NCBI RefSeq assembly: GCF_008274825.1 | Contig: NZ_CP030848.1 | Location: 1,860,001 to 1,924,000 of the forward strand | Length of the DNA: 64,000 bases | From: Sphingobacterium hotanense | GTDB taxonomy: Bacteria > Bacteroidota > Bacteroidia > Sphingobacteriales > Sphingobacteriaceae | Direction: 5' to 3' | Shown here: positions 1-8,893 of the stretch, piece by piece | Numbering within the stretch: position 1 is the stretch's first letter | Layout: every line of letters begins with the position of its first letter | Position numbers and translations under genes: made by a program | Notes under the pieces: generated by a model | The model's input: the letters and a program-made list of their open reading frames with translations, nothing else | What the model was told of the DNA's origin: nothing | The model's database searches: none

Positions 1-957
1 CTTCATCCAAATTTTGAAGAGCTGTTTCAATATGGCGGTGAGAATTCTAAGGAAATTATCTTTGCTTTCCAATATTTACGCTTACAGAACACCAAAACCC
101 ATAGTGCGACGCGGAATTTTCTGTCTAGAAATGCACAGGGAACATCGAATAAGATTCCCTCACAAGCTTTGGTTGATGCTTATTTGTGTAAGGATGGACT
201 GGAAATTGATAAATCTCCATTATTTAATCCGCAGAAGCCTTTCGAGAATCGCGATCCTCGATTAGGATTCACTGTAGCATTGCCAGGCTCGCGACATTTC
301 GGTTTCCAATTTGAGACACACAAGGACAGTACTAAATGTTGGGACTATAACTATTCATCTTCCGTGCCAAAGCGTATCGATAATCAGGATGCTTTAAATG
401 CATACGCTACATTTTCTGGCTATTTGTGGAAGAAATATGTCGATTTCAAAGACAAAGAATTTACGATGCAATCCGAACTTAATGTGACACAATCGCGTTT
501 TGCAGAAGTTTTGTTGATTTACGCTGAGGCAAAAATTGAAGCTAACCAGATTGATGCTACCGTTTATGACGCGATTAATCAAGTTCGCCAAAGACCTTCT
601 GTGGAAATGCCCGCTATACCTGCCGGTAAGTCGCAAGGGGAACTACGCAATATCGTTCGTAAAGAACGTTTATACGAACTAGCAAATGAAGGTTTTCGAT
701 TGGCAGATCTAAGACGCTGGGGACTTGCTGACAAGTTTATGAATAATTCATTCATGGGACGGATTCCTAAAGGAATCCTCAGCAATGCACCGAAGATTGA
801 TGCAGACGGTCTTGTTGACTATAGCCAAGTTGCTAATAGGGCGCAAATGCGTGTTATTGAAGTGCGCAAGTTCAACAAAGACCGCGATTATTTATGGCCC
901 ATCCCGAATATTGAGATGGAAACCAATAAAGCGCTAGAACAAAACCCTGGATATTAA
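1..957 (+). CDS. SusD/RagB-family outer-membrane lipoprotein, C-terminal part (5' end outside window)
   Basis: This is the end of a SusD-like glycan-binding lipoprotein, which caps a SusC TonB-dependent transporter at the outer membrane and feeds oligosaccharides to it. The reading frame is open from base 1, so the start and the signal peptide lie left of the window. The last ~200 residues show the usual SusD C-terminal pattern: a helix with LLIYAEAKIE, then the IRKERxxEL-like stretch (IVRKERLYELANEG), then FRLADLRRWG, ending in a YLWPIP-like block before NPGY. The SusC partner should lie upstream. The stop is 24 bp before a secreted oxidoreductase gene, so the two are probably co-transcribed. 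Family assignment is firm; the glycan cannot be read from this fragment. Confidence 0.93.
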   Translation, partial: LHPNFEELFQYGGENSKEIIFAFQYLRLQNTKTHSATRNFLSRNAQGTSNKIPSQALVDAYLCKDGLEIDKSPLFNPQKPFENRDPRLGFTVALPGSRHFGFQFETHKDSTKCWDYNYSSSVPKRIDNQDALNAYATFSGYLWKKYVDFKDKEFTMQSELNVTQSRFAEVLLIYAEAKIEANQIDATVYDAINQVRQRPSVEMPAIPAGKSQGELRNIVRKERLYELANEGFRLADLRRWGLADKFMNNSFMGRIPKGILSNAPKIDADGLVDYSQVANRAQMRVIEVRKFNKDRDYLWPIPNIEMETNKALEQNPGY

Positions 958-981
958 AGCTAAACCTAATTTAAAATTATC

Positions 982-2970
982 ATGAAGAAGATTTTTAAAG
1001 TATTAATATTTTGCTGTTTAAGTGTTTCTGTCGTATACGGACAGAAGAAAGTTGAAGTTGATTTGTGTATCTATGGAGCGACATCCGCGGGTGTAGTTGC
1101 AGCTTATACCGCTGCAAAAGCTGGAAAAAAAGTCGTCATTGTCGATCCTGTCAATCATATCGGTGGATTGAGTTCCGGTGGTTTGGGCATGACAGATATC
1201 GGGAATAAGTTTGTTGTAACTGGTTTGGCTCTCGATTTCTACAGAAAAATCGGGAAGCATTATGGAACTTTTGAGCAATGGATTTTTGAACCCAAGGTTG
1301 CCGAACAAATATTTAGAGACTATTTAGGAAAAACCAATGTACAGCTGATGATGAATAATCCGCTAATCAAAGTCAATAAAAATGGAAATACCATTAGCAA
1401 TATTGAATTAAGCGCTTCGGATGGCACAAATCAGGTTTCAGCAAAAGTATTTATGGACTGTACCTATGAGGGAGATTTGTTAGCAGCAGCAGGCGTCTCT
1501 TATCACGTGGGACGTGAGGATAATAGCCTTTACGGGGAAACGATTAATGGTGTCCAACTATTGGACGGACATCAATTCCCTAATGGAATCGATCCTTATA
1601 AAGTGAAAGGCGATGCATCTAGCGGATTGCTTTGGGGCATTTCTAACGAGAAACTATTGCCCAAAGGAACAGGTGATAAGAAAGTTCAAGCGTATAACTA
1701 CCGGATTACTTTAACGAATGTTCCGGAAAATCGGATTCCCATAACTAAACCTGATAATTACGATGCGCAACGTTATGAACTGTTAAAGCGTCAAAAGGAA
1801 TTGCAACCTTGGAAAAGTATACAGGATGTGTTTATTTGGAGTTTGATGCCAAACGGTAAAACCGATATCAACAATAGAAATGGTTTTTCTACCGATATGA
1901 TCGGGATGAACTGGGATTACCCAGAAGCAGACTGGTCGCGGCGCAGAGAGATAATCAAAGCACATGAGGATTATACCAAAGGACTTTTATATTTCGTAGG
2001 TAATGATCCGGCTGTTCCCCAAGAAATCAGGAATGAAATTCAAAAATGGGGATATCCAAAAGATGAATATATCAATAACAATCATTGGTCGCCACAGCTT
2101 TATATTCGAGAAGCTCGTCGAATGGTAGGCGAAGTGGTGATGACGCAAAATCACTGTCAGGGTCGAGAGATTGTACAAGACGATATTGGATATGCAGCTT
2201 ATACGATGGATTCGCACAATTGCGACAGGCTAGTAGTGAACGGCATGGTGAAAAATGAAGGAAATGTCGAAGTTGGTGGTTTTCTTCCTTTTCCGATATC
2301 TTATCGTTCCATAACACCGAAACGCGCGGAAGTGAGTAACCTCTTAGTGCCAGTCTGTCTTTCATCTAGCCATATTGCCTTCGGTTCTATACGTATGGAA
2401 CCTGTATTTATGGTCCTGGCACAATCTGCTGCTGTCGCTGCAGGAATTGCAATTGATAAAAAGATACCTGTACAGGATGTGAAAATTGATGACATCAAGA
2501 AAGTTTTAAATACTAATCCGAAAGCTGACAAACGAGCTGCCGATGAATTGATTCATGTTTCGAATTCAGAACAAGTTAAATTATCTGGTAACTGGTCTGA
2601 TGGAAAGGGTAGAGGCTTTGGTATGTCATTTAAAGAGTCTGCCGGTAAAGAGGATGCTAAAGCTCGTTTTACCGCTTCTAAGCCTTTGAAAGCTGGGAAC
2701 TATAAAGTATACACATACTATCCTAAGAAAGCGGAGAGCGCAGTTAAACATGACTTAGTAATCTTCAATGGTAAAACAGTCGAGAATAAAACCTTAGATT
2801 ATTCGAAGGTGGAAATTAAAGGACAAACGAGTAGCACCTGGGTTGAAGTAGGCGAATTTACTTTCTATCAAGGGAAGAACAATCCTTACGTTGAGATTAG
2901 CAATAAGGGCGCAGATGGAATTGTTGCTGCAAATGCAATTCTATTCGTTCCACAGTCGGACCAAAATTAA
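982..2970 (+). CDS. Secreted FAD-dependent oxidoreductase with C-terminal golvesin-like domain
   Basis: The 662-residue protein starts with a Sec signal peptide (about residues 1-20, cleaved after VVYG) and then has an FAD-binding Rossmann start, YGATSAG at residues 31-37, followed by GGLSSGGLG at 61-69. This is typical of the FAD_oxidored family (PF12831) seen in Bacteroidota polysaccharide loci. Residues ~525-660 form a separate beta-rich module (GNYKVYTYYP, WVEVGEF, ANAILFVP) like the golvesin/xanthan-lyase C-terminal domain, probably sugar- or surface-binding. The gene follows a susD by 24 bp and precedes a paralogue by 4 bp, so it is part of a glycan-use operon. The substrate is unknown; oxidation of a sugar or uronic-acid side group is an inference. 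Confidence 0.85.
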   Translation: MKKIFKVLIFCCLSVSVVYGQKKVEVDLCIYGATSAGVVAAYTAAKAGKKVVIVDPVNHIGGLSSGGLGMTDIGNKFVVTGLALDFYRKIGKHYGTFEQWIFEPKVAEQIFRDYLGKTNVQLMMNNPLIKVNKNGNTISNIELSASDGTNQVSAKVFMDCTYEGDLLAAAGVSYHVGREDNSLYGETINGVQLLDGHQFPNGIDPYKVKGDASSGLLWGISNEKLLPKGTGDKKVQAYNYRITLTNVPENRIPITKPDNYDAQRYELLKRQKELQPWKSIQDVFIWSLMPNGKTDINNRNGFSTDMIGMNWDYPEADWSRRREIIKAHEDYTKGLLYFVGNDPAVPQEIRNEIQKWGYPKDEYINNNHWSPQLYIREARRMVGEVVMTQNHCQGREIVQDDIGYAAYTMDSHNCDRLVVNGMVKNEGNVEVGGFLPFPISYRSITPKRAEVSNLLVPVCLSSSHIAFGSIRMEPVFMVLAQSAAVAAGIAIDKKIPVQDVKIDDIKKVLNTNPKADKRAADELIHVSNSEQVKLSGNWSDGKGRGFGMSFKESAGKEDAKARFTASKPLKAGNYKVYTYYPKKAESAVKHDLVIFNGKTVENKTLDYSKVEIKGQTSSTWVEVGEFTFYQGKNNPYVEISNKGADGIVAANAILFVPQSDQN

Positions 2971-2974
2971 GGAA

Positions 2975-4621
2975 ATGAAAAAGTTTCACATAGTAATTAG
3001 TTGTTTTATAGGTGTTGTAACGCTTGGGTTTACTTTGCCTAAGAAAGAGTACAATGCCGACTTGATTATCTACGGCGGAACTTCGGCGGCCATTACGGCC
3101 GCCGTAGAGGCCGTAAATTCTGGTGTTTCCGTCATTGTTGTTTCTCCGGACAAGCATCTCGGGGGATTGTCTAGTGGTGGATTAGGCTTTACCGATACTG
3201 GGAATAAGTCAGTTATCGGAGGGTTGGCTCGCGAGTTCTATCATCAGATATTTATACACTATAATCAAGAAAAGTCCTGGACATGGCAGCGCAAAAACGA
3301 ATACGGCAATCAGGGTCAGGGTACATCTGCTGTGGACGGCGCAAATCGAACGATGTGGATTTTTGAACCGCACGCTGCAGAGATGGTTTTTGAAAAGTGG
3401 GTAAAAGAAAAAAAAATACAAGTTTTACGTGAAGAACTGCTTAATCGTGAGGCTTCAGGCATTCAGAAAAAAGGGACACGAATTGAAGCAATTCGGACTC
3501 TGTCCGGAAAGACATTTAGAGGTAAAATGTTTATTGATGCAACCTATGAGGGGGACTTAATGGCTCTCGCTGGTGTATCCTATCATGTGGGTAGAGAGGC
3601 GAACAGCACGTACGGAGAAAAATGGAATGGTGTTCAGGTGGGGGTACTTCATCATGGACATTGGTTTAAAAGTAATATTTCACCGTATGTTGTGCCGGGT
3701 GATAAAAGTTCAGGATTGCTGTTTGGCGTTTCTGAGGAAGATCCCGGACAATATGGCGAGGCTGATCATCGCGTACAGGCCTATTGTTTCCGAATGTGCT
3801 TAACAGACCATGCTCCAAATCGGGTGCCGTTCAAAAAGCCAAGAAATTATGATCCAAAAAATTATGAGTTACTTGCTCGCGTCTATGCGTCTGGATGGAG
3901 AGAAACGTTCAATAAGTTCGACCCGATTCCAAATAAGAAGACAGATACGAACAATCATGGACCTTTCAGTACCGATTTTATCGGAATGAACTACGATTAT
4001 CCCGAAGCGAACTATGAACGTCGAAAGGAGATCATCCAACAACATGAGGAGTATCAGAAAGGGCTCTTGTACTTCATGGCTAACGATCCTTCAATGCCAG
4101 CAGATGTACGCGCCGCCTATTCCAAATGGGGACTTGCAAAAGATGAGTTCAAAGATAATGGCAATTGGCCACATCAGCTGTATGTCCGCGAGGCAAGAAG
4201 GATGGTAGGTCAATATGTTATGACGGAGCACGACACGTTCAGTGACCGTGTTGTCTCAAATTCTATAGGAATGGGATCATATACTTTAGATTCGCATAAC
4301 GTTCAACGTTATGTGAAGCCTGATGGGTTCGTCCAGAATGAAGGAGATATTGGGGTCCATCCGAAGAAGCCATACAAAATCTCCTATGGCGCACTTGTTC
4401 CGAAAGAATCAGAATGCGAAAATCTCTTAGTGCCAGTGTGCCTGTCGAGTAGCCATATCGCATTCGGTTCGATACGTATGGAACCGGTCTTTATGATTTT
4501 AGGACAGAGCGCTGCAGCGGCAGCAATATTGGCGATAAAGGATGATGTAACAGTGCAAAAGGTCAATTATGATAAGTTGCATAAGGTGTTGAAAGAAAGA
4601 GGCCAAGTGATGGAAATGTAA
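2975..4621 (+). CDS. Secreted FAD-dependent oxidoreductase, single-domain paralogue
   Basis: This 548-residue protein is a close paralogue of its upstream neighbour: YGGTSAA near residue 33, GGLSSGGLG at 63-71, shared blocks such as ATYEGDLMALAGVSYHVGREAN, and the late SSSHIAFGSIRMEPVFM. The start is set at 2975, four bases after the previous stop, because MKKFHIVISCFIG begins a Sec signal peptide; a longer in-frame start would lie inside the upstream gene. Unlike its neighbour it stops after the catalytic region and lacks the C-terminal beta module. It also carries an extra insertion around residues 90-125 (EYGNQGQGTSAV). The pair probably arose by tandem duplication and then diverged in domain content and substrate. 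Confidence 0.85.
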   Translation: MKKFHIVISCFIGVVTLGFTLPKKEYNADLIIYGGTSAAITAAVEAVNSGVSVIVVSPDKHLGGLSSGGLGFTDTGNKSVIGGLAREFYHQIFIHYNQEKSWTWQRKNEYGNQGQGTSAVDGANRTMWIFEPHAAEMVFEKWVKEKKIQVLREELLNREASGIQKKGTRIEAIRTLSGKTFRGKMFIDATYEGDLMALAGVSYHVGREANSTYGEKWNGVQVGVLHHGHWFKSNISPYVVPGDKSSGLLFGVSEEDPGQYGEADHRVQAYCFRMCLTDHAPNRVPFKKPRNYDPKNYELLARVYASGWRETFNKFDPIPNKKTDTNNHGPFSTDFIGMNYDYPEANYERRKEIIQQHEEYQKGLLYFMANDPSMPADVRAAYSKWGLAKDEFKDNGNWPHQLYVREARRMVGQYVMTEHDTFSDRVVSNSIGMGSYTLDSHNVQRYVKPDGFVQNEGDIGVHPKKPYKISYGALVPKESECENLLVPVCLSSSHIAFGSIRMEPVFMILGQSAAAAAILAIKDDVTVQKVNYDKLHKVLKERGQVMEM

Positions 4622-4680
4622 TTTCTAGGAACATTAATTTTTTTATGACGGCCAAGGTTCTCTAAATTCAACACCTTTTT

Positions 4681-4706
4681 ATGTACGGATTTTTTCCGTA
4701 CATTTG
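4681..4706 (+). promoter_or_regulatory. Promoter -7 box overlapped by a palindromic operator (toxin-antitoxin operon)
   Basis: A perfect 9-bp inverted repeat, ATGTACGGA-TTTTT-TCCGTACAT, occupies 4681-4703. It overlaps TACATTTG (4699-4706), a match to the Bacteroidota -7 box TAnnTTTG, 20 bp before the antitoxin start. Ribbon-helix-helix antitoxins bind such palindromes to repress their own operon, so autoregulation is a natural inference. No convincing -33 TTTG is visible at the usual spacing. Confidence 0.6.
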
Positions 4707-4726
4707 TATAGCAAATAACAATCAAC

Positions 4727-5041
4727 ATGGCAACATCAGTAGATCGTATCGACATTCGAATCAGCAAGGAGAATAAAGATTTGATAAAATATGCTGCTGA
4801 AATAAGTGGATTCAAAACTGTTTCAGAGTTCATCGTTTCTTTGGCGAAAAAAGAAGCCAAGCGAATCATTGAAGAAGAGACTAAATTACTGAAGTCAATG
4901 GAAGACAAAATTCATTTTGTTGAAGCATTATTGAATCCTCCTGCTCCGAATAAAGCTTTAAAATCTGCATTAGAGCAATATAACGATCTATTTAATTCCG
5001 CCGCACCTAATGATTTCGACAGTTTTAGAAAAAAAGCATAA
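4727..5041 (+). CDS. DUF1778 (TacA-like) ribbon-helix-helix antitoxin
   Basis: The 104-residue protein opens with a ribbon-helix-helix DNA-binding unit (RIDIRISKENKDLIKYAAEI, then a second helix containing SEFIVSLAKKEA) and has a charged C-terminal tail. This is the layout of DUF1778/TacA antitoxins, in which the N-terminus binds operator DNA and the tail wraps the partner acetyltransferase. The next gene, a GNAT toxin, overlaps it by 32 bp, as is usual for this type II class. A strong palindrome sits over its promoter. Identification is by fold and context; the TacA label is used in the broad family sense. Confidence 0.85.
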   Translation: MATSVDRIDIRISKENKDLIKYAAEISGFKTVSEFIVSLAKKEAKRIIEEETKLLKSMEDKIHFVEALLNPPAPNKALKSALEQYNDLFNSAAPNDFDSFRKKA

Positions 5042-5501
5042 TCGTAAGAATTTTAGATGCGGCGTAGATGAATTAGACATTTATCTAAAGCAATATGCAA
5101 ATCAAGATATCAAAAGAAGATTAGCGGTTTGTTACGTCATTGCCGACAAAAATAACGATGTGATTGGATACTACACGCTTTCTTCCAATCACATCGATAT
5201 ATCAGATATCCTCGAAAATTTAGCAAAATCTTTAACCTATTCGGAGGTGCCGGTAATCATTATTGGTCGCTTAGCGGTACACCAGGATTATCAAGGAAAC
5301 AAGCTAGGCCAAGCCTTACTTATTGATGCCTTTAAGCGAATACTAGAAATTAGCACACTTGTTGGAAATCATGCTGTCATCGTTGACCCAACGAATGAGC
5401 CAGCTGAGAAATTTTATGCTAAACTGGGATTTATTCCATTAAAAAAGTCAAAACGAATGTTTCTGCCATTGCGAACTATTGTCGATCTATTCGAAAAATA
5501 G
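5010..5501 (+). CDS. GNAT-family acetyltransferase toxin (TacT-like)
   Basis: This 163-residue GNAT protein begins inside the end of the antitoxin gene. It shows the TacT-type N-terminus (FRCGVDELDIYLKQYA), a core strand GYYTLSS, the acetyl-CoA loop QGNKLGQ at residues 95-101 after GRLAVHQDY, and NEPAEKFYAKLGF, whose Tyr136 matches the catalytic tyrosine of the family. Known relatives acetylate the amino group of aminoacyl-tRNAs and stop translation until the antitoxin neutralises them. Alternative ATG starts within the overlap are few, so the overlap is probably real. The tRNA target of this copy cannot be read from sequence. Confidence 0.85.
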   Translation: MISTVLEKKHNRKNFRCGVDELDIYLKQYANQDIKRRLAVCYVIADKNNDVIGYYTLSSNHIDISDILENLAKSLTYSEVPVIIIGRLAVHQDYQGNKLGQALLIDAFKRILEISTLVGNHAVIVDPTNEPAEKFYAKLGFIPLKKSKRMFLPLRTIVDLFEK

Positions 5502-5520
5502 ATGGTCTGGTATCAAATAC

Positions 5521-5541
5521 GGAAGCGTTTTTACGCTTTTA
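5521..5541 (+). terminator. Probable intrinsic terminator after the toxin gene
   Basis: A short hairpin, AAGCG-TTTTTA-CGCTT, followed by TT, lies 20 bp after the toxin stop. The stem is only 5 bp and AT-rich, so it is weak. It also faces the 3' end of the leftward DinB-like gene. Confidence 0.45.
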
Positions 5542-5546
5542 ACAAT

Positions 5547-6050
5547 TTAGTAACCAAAATTCCCCCTCACACCCTCAATCTGATAGCAATGTCTTTTGCT
5601 ATGCGTCGCTATAACCGTCAACCATTCAAATCTCGTCAAGTATCCTAATTTCGGAAACTCCATATCCATACACAACAGCGTCAAATCTTTATCCTTAATA
5701 TCCAATACCAACTTCGTTTTTCTAGCCAGCACACGTTCCAACAGGTCATCCTTCACATAGCTTTCCTGTCTAGGCAACAAACTCTTATCCGCTTCGAACT
5801 TGGAGTTTAAATCCATGAATAGCGATCGAATAGCTGGCACTTGTTCATCAAAAGCGCGATTATAGGTCTGCACTTTCTGATCGGGAATTCCACTCGAACT
5901 TCGTAGAATATGCTCTACGATTTGTCCTATGCTCCATCCGCCATCGGCGGGCTTTTGATTAATCTGCTCATCGCTAAGATCTTGAATAATCCCCTTAAGC
6001 TGATCAAAAACCTCCGTAATTTCCTTTGATATTTGCTGATTGATTTCCAT
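5547..6050 (-). CDS. DinB-like (DinB_2) metal-dependent protein
   Basis: A 167-residue four-helix-bundle protein of the DinB/YfiT class. The conserved features are a first helix with long polar heptads, the WSIGQIVEHI motif near residue 41 giving the first metal-binding histidine, and a late ATHSKRHCYQIE segment giving the other histidines. Members bind a divalent metal and are linked to thiol-dependent or stress roles, for example as bacillithiol or mycothiol S-transferases. The substrate is unknown. The gene follows the FUSC membrane gene by 76 bp on the same strand but need not share its function. Confidence 0.8.
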   Translation of the reverse strand: MEINQQISKEITEVFDQLKGIIQDLSDEQINQKPADGGWSIGQIVEHILRSSSGIPDQKVQTYNRAFDEQVPAIRSLFMDLNSKFEADKSLLPRQESYVKDDLLERVLARKTKLVLDIKDKDLTLLCMDMEFPKLGYLTRFEWLTVIATHSKRHCYQIEGVRGNFGY

Positions 6051-6126
6051 CGTGTAATTCTTTGCTACAATATCTCAAATACTATGCAAAGATCACTTGT
6101 CTTACGGCAAGAGATGTCGGGATTGG

Positions 6127-8151
6127 TTACTTAGATGGTTGGAAATGTACGTTGTTACTGTCTTTCGTACGTTTAGACTGGGCTAGTTTCTTCGACAACT
6201 CTTCCGCTTCCTCAATAAGCACCTGAACATAATTTACTCTCGAATTCATGGCATCATGATTCCAGTCCAAACCAAGCTTATTAATGTTGACAGACAGCCC
6301 AACCAACAAGGCATTGATGCGGTAAGCGAGCGTTTGCAGGTGTTGTATATCCGCCTTAAAGGCTTTTCCACGGAGAGGCTCTTTCGCAAATTGCTCCAGC
6401 GAATCATAACTTTGCGCCAATGAAGCTTGCGTAAATTTGCGTAGCAATCGAAGGTCATAATGATTCAAATTCTCTGTTTGATAGCTCTCTTCGATTTTAT
6501 CTAGGTAATCACGAAAATGTTTGTAAAGGGACGCTGTCGTCTGTTCAACGCTTCGATAGTGGTTGATAGGAATCGCCAGACACCCTAGAACCGCAAAGAT
6601 AGATCCTAAGAGCGTGAAAGCAAATCTACTGCCTAGGATATCATGAAGCTCTCCTTCATGTAATTTCTGGCCAAGCAAGATGGTGATTGTGATAAAAATC
6701 ACGCATACCAGATAATTCGGCTTGTTGAATAGGAGGAACAGATATAAGCATAATGCAGCAATCGCCAAAAGTACTAAGGTGTTTTTAATAAAAACCAGTA
6801 AGAGGAGACTGGCCGCAATACCGATCAATGACCCCACAATCCGTTGGTAGTTTCTCTTTTGCGTAATGGTATAGCTTGGCCTAGCGACTAAGATGATCGT
6901 CAAAAGAATCCAAGATGCATATCGATATTCCGGTAGGAGATAACCGATTAATCCGCCCGATATCAAAAGGATCGACATACGAACAGCATACGAAAAAATG
7001 GGCGATCGGAAATTTAAGTTCTTGACAATAGTTTGGAAACTGCTTTGTGGAGCAACGAAATCTTTAAAGTTTTTAGATTCTATCCAAGAGTCATCAGCAG
7101 CAAATTTACTGACATGGATGTTTTGCAAAATATCCGACAGCTGTTTTAGTTGAGCGCTTATGGAATAAATTAGGGCTGCTTTTTCGGGTGATGACTGACG
7201 CTGATCTGCCTCTAATTGTAAGAATAATCTATTCAGCTCGGAAGTTCCTATGCTTCTGAATGTCTTCTCTTTGTTCGATTGCATTAATCGCGCAGTTTCG
7301 AAGGCTAGAATAGCCAAAGATCGTCGGATGGTGTGTAGGGTCTTTCCGCCTCGCAAAGTCTCTCTGATCGTCTCATAATCATTATCCACCGCCATCAGCA
7401 GTTCGTATAGGTCAACCAATTGGTAAAGTTTCCCTAGCCAGCGTTTGCTGTAAGCATTTCCTTCCTGCAACAGATACTTGTCGCGCAATAAAATGGAACG
7501 TACAGACTCTAATTGGTCGCTCACCCTCGAATGTAGGGCGCTCAATTGCTTATAAGTCTTATTCAACGGTACATCTTCGTCATAGCAATCTACTTTCAGA
7601 CGTATAAGTTTCGCCATGTTGCTGATCCCACCTTCTACTGCATAGCGTAAGGAACGATGAGGAAATAGGTAGACTTGTGCAATACAAACGATAAAGAAGA
7701 ATATGGCACCTGCTGTTACAGAAAGGCTAAATTGAATAGGATCTTCTGGACGAAGACCAATAGTAAAACTGGCAACGATCAACCCTAAATTGCCGACAAC
7801 GTTGATTCGGAATCCCAATAAAGCAATAATTGTATAAACGAAGCCAAAGATTCCCAAAAGTAATACAATAGTCCAGGAGTCGTAATGTAAAGCAAGCGAG
7901 CTTGTTATCGCTGTAATAAAAAAGATGGGAATACAGTAGGCTGCTGTAGTAAGTTTGTCTGCTTTGTTTCCGGGTAAGTCAGTTAGCGAGGCTAACAAAG
8001 TACCGACAGCAAAAGCGACTGCAATGTGACCATCCCAGAAAAGGAACAGCAAAGAGCTGGGAAGAAGGATGGTTAAAATGTTTCTAAGTGCGTCCAGACT
8101 TGATTCAGTCCTTAAAAACGACGCTACCTTCGAAAAAAAAGGAGCACTCAA
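6127..8151 (-). CDS. FUSC-family inner-membrane protein (YccS-like putative efflux protein)
   Basis: The 674-residue protein has two blocks of hydrophobic helices, about residues 20-170 and 395-530, each followed by a long charged helical cytoplasmic region. This is the two-repeat layout of the YccS/YhfK/AaeB branch of FUSC proteins. Relatives such as AaeB export aromatic acids; for YccS-type members the substrate is not established. In the second block a WILLTIILVARPSYTITQKR stretch carries the family's RPxxxxTxxR signature. The isomerase gene lies 147 bp upstream in the same direction, across an AT-rich imperfect dyad. Confidence 0.85.
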   Translation of the reverse strand: MSAPFFSKVASFLRTESSLDALRNILTILLPSSLLFLFWDGHIAVAFAVGTLLASLTDLPGNKADKLTTAAYCIPIFFITAITSSLALHYDSWTIVLLLGIFGFVYTIIALLGFRINVVGNLGLIVASFTIGLRPEDPIQFSLSVTAGAIFFFIVCIAQVYLFPHRSLRYAVEGGISNMAKLIRLKVDCYDEDVPLNKTYKQLSALHSRVSDQLESVRSILLRDKYLLQEGNAYSKRWLGKLYQLVDLYELLMAVDNDYETIRETLRGGKTLHTIRRSLAILAFETARLMQSNKEKTFRSIGTSELNRLFLQLEADQRQSSPEKAALIYSISAQLKQLSDILQNIHVSKFAADDSWIESKNFKDFVAPQSSFQTIVKNLNFRSPIFSYAVRMSILLISGGLIGYLLPEYRYASWILLTIILVARPSYTITQKRNYQRIVGSLIGIAASLLLLVFIKNTLVLLAIAALCLYLFLLFNKPNYLVCVIFITITILLGQKLHEGELHDILGSRFAFTLLGSIFAVLGCLAIPINHYRSVEQTTASLYKHFRDYLDKIEESYQTENLNHYDLRLLRKFTQASLAQSYDSLEQFAKEPLRGKAFKADIQHLQTLAYRINALLVGLSVNINKLGLDWNHDAMNSRVNYVQVLIEEAEELSKKLAQSKRTKDSNNVHFQPSK

Positions 8152-8208
8152 TATTTTATAATTGCATTAATTTACAGGCGCAAAAATAGCAATAAAAATT
8201 GAAATTAA

Positions 8209-8248
8209 AATATGATATTGCATCTTGTTGATGATGCGATATTATATT
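8209..8248. repeat. AT-rich imperfect inverted repeat
   Basis: Two 16-bp arms (8209-8224 and 8233-8248) match at 14 of 16 positions around an 8-nt loop. The dyad lies between the isomerase gene and the FUSC gene, both leftward. It could be an operator for the FUSC gene or a weak terminator; there is no clear U-tract. Confidence 0.4.
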
Positions 8249-8298
8249 TTGGTGACAGATATTCTACTTGATTTAAATTTTGAAATTTCTAAGTCGTA

Positions 8299-8832
8299 TT
8301 AATCTACTTTTTCAAGATAAGGTAAGAGTTTCGGCATTATCTTCTTGAACCAAAATGTATATTGCTCGGGATGCAACTTTAAATCATCTAATAATTCATA
8401 AGCGGCTACATATTTGATCGCCCGCACTTCGTCAGGATTGAAACGTTCTATCGGATCGGTATATTTTCCTACAAATACATGGTCATATTCGTTCTCCCAC
8501 AAGCCATTTTCTAATTGCTCTGCATAGGACAAGGTAAACAACTCTTCAATCTCTACTTGAATTCCCAATTCCTCGAAAGTTCTACGTTTAGCCGCATCTA
8601 TTGTGGTTTCATCGGGACGCGGATGACCACAGCATGCATTTGTCCAAAGGTTTGGACTATGGTATTTTCCGGCCGCACGTTTTTGCAATAATATTCTTCC
8701 TTGTTCGTCTAGTAGAAAAACAGAGAATGCACGATGTTTTTTATTTTCTTCGTGTGCTGCCTGTTTCTCCATTTCTCCAATAGCATTGTCTTGTTCGTCG
8801 ACTAATATCACGTATTCTTCCTTCATCATCAT
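8299..8832 (-). CDS. idi: Isopentenyl-diphosphate delta-isomerase, type 1 (Nudix fold)
   Basis: This enzyme interconverts isopentenyl and dimethylallyl diphosphate, the two C5 units of isoprenoid synthesis. At 177 residues it has the type 1 length. It shows WTNACCGHPRPDE (the catalytic cysteine is probably Cys68), a Nudix-like helix AAKRRTFEELG at residues 80-90, and ENEYDHVF at 113-120, which supplies the catalytic/metal glutamate. The start MMMKEE has three possible ATGs within nine bases; any would give an intact enzyme. It follows the threonine aldolase gene by 61 bp on the same strand, but the pathways are unrelated. Confidence 0.95.
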   Translation of the reverse strand: MMMKEEYVILVDEQDNAIGEMEKQAAHEENKKHRAFSVFLLDEQGRILLQKRAAGKYHSPNLWTNACCGHPRPDETTIDAAKRRTFEELGIQVEIEELFTLSYAEQLENGLWENEYDHVFVGKYTDPIERFNPDEVRAIKYVAAYELLDDLKLHPEQYTFWFKKIMPKLLPYLEKVD

Positions 8833-8893
8833 TACGCTCTCGTTTGTTTAGGTGTGGAATATAACAAATTAAATCTCAATTGCTGTCCCAGAC

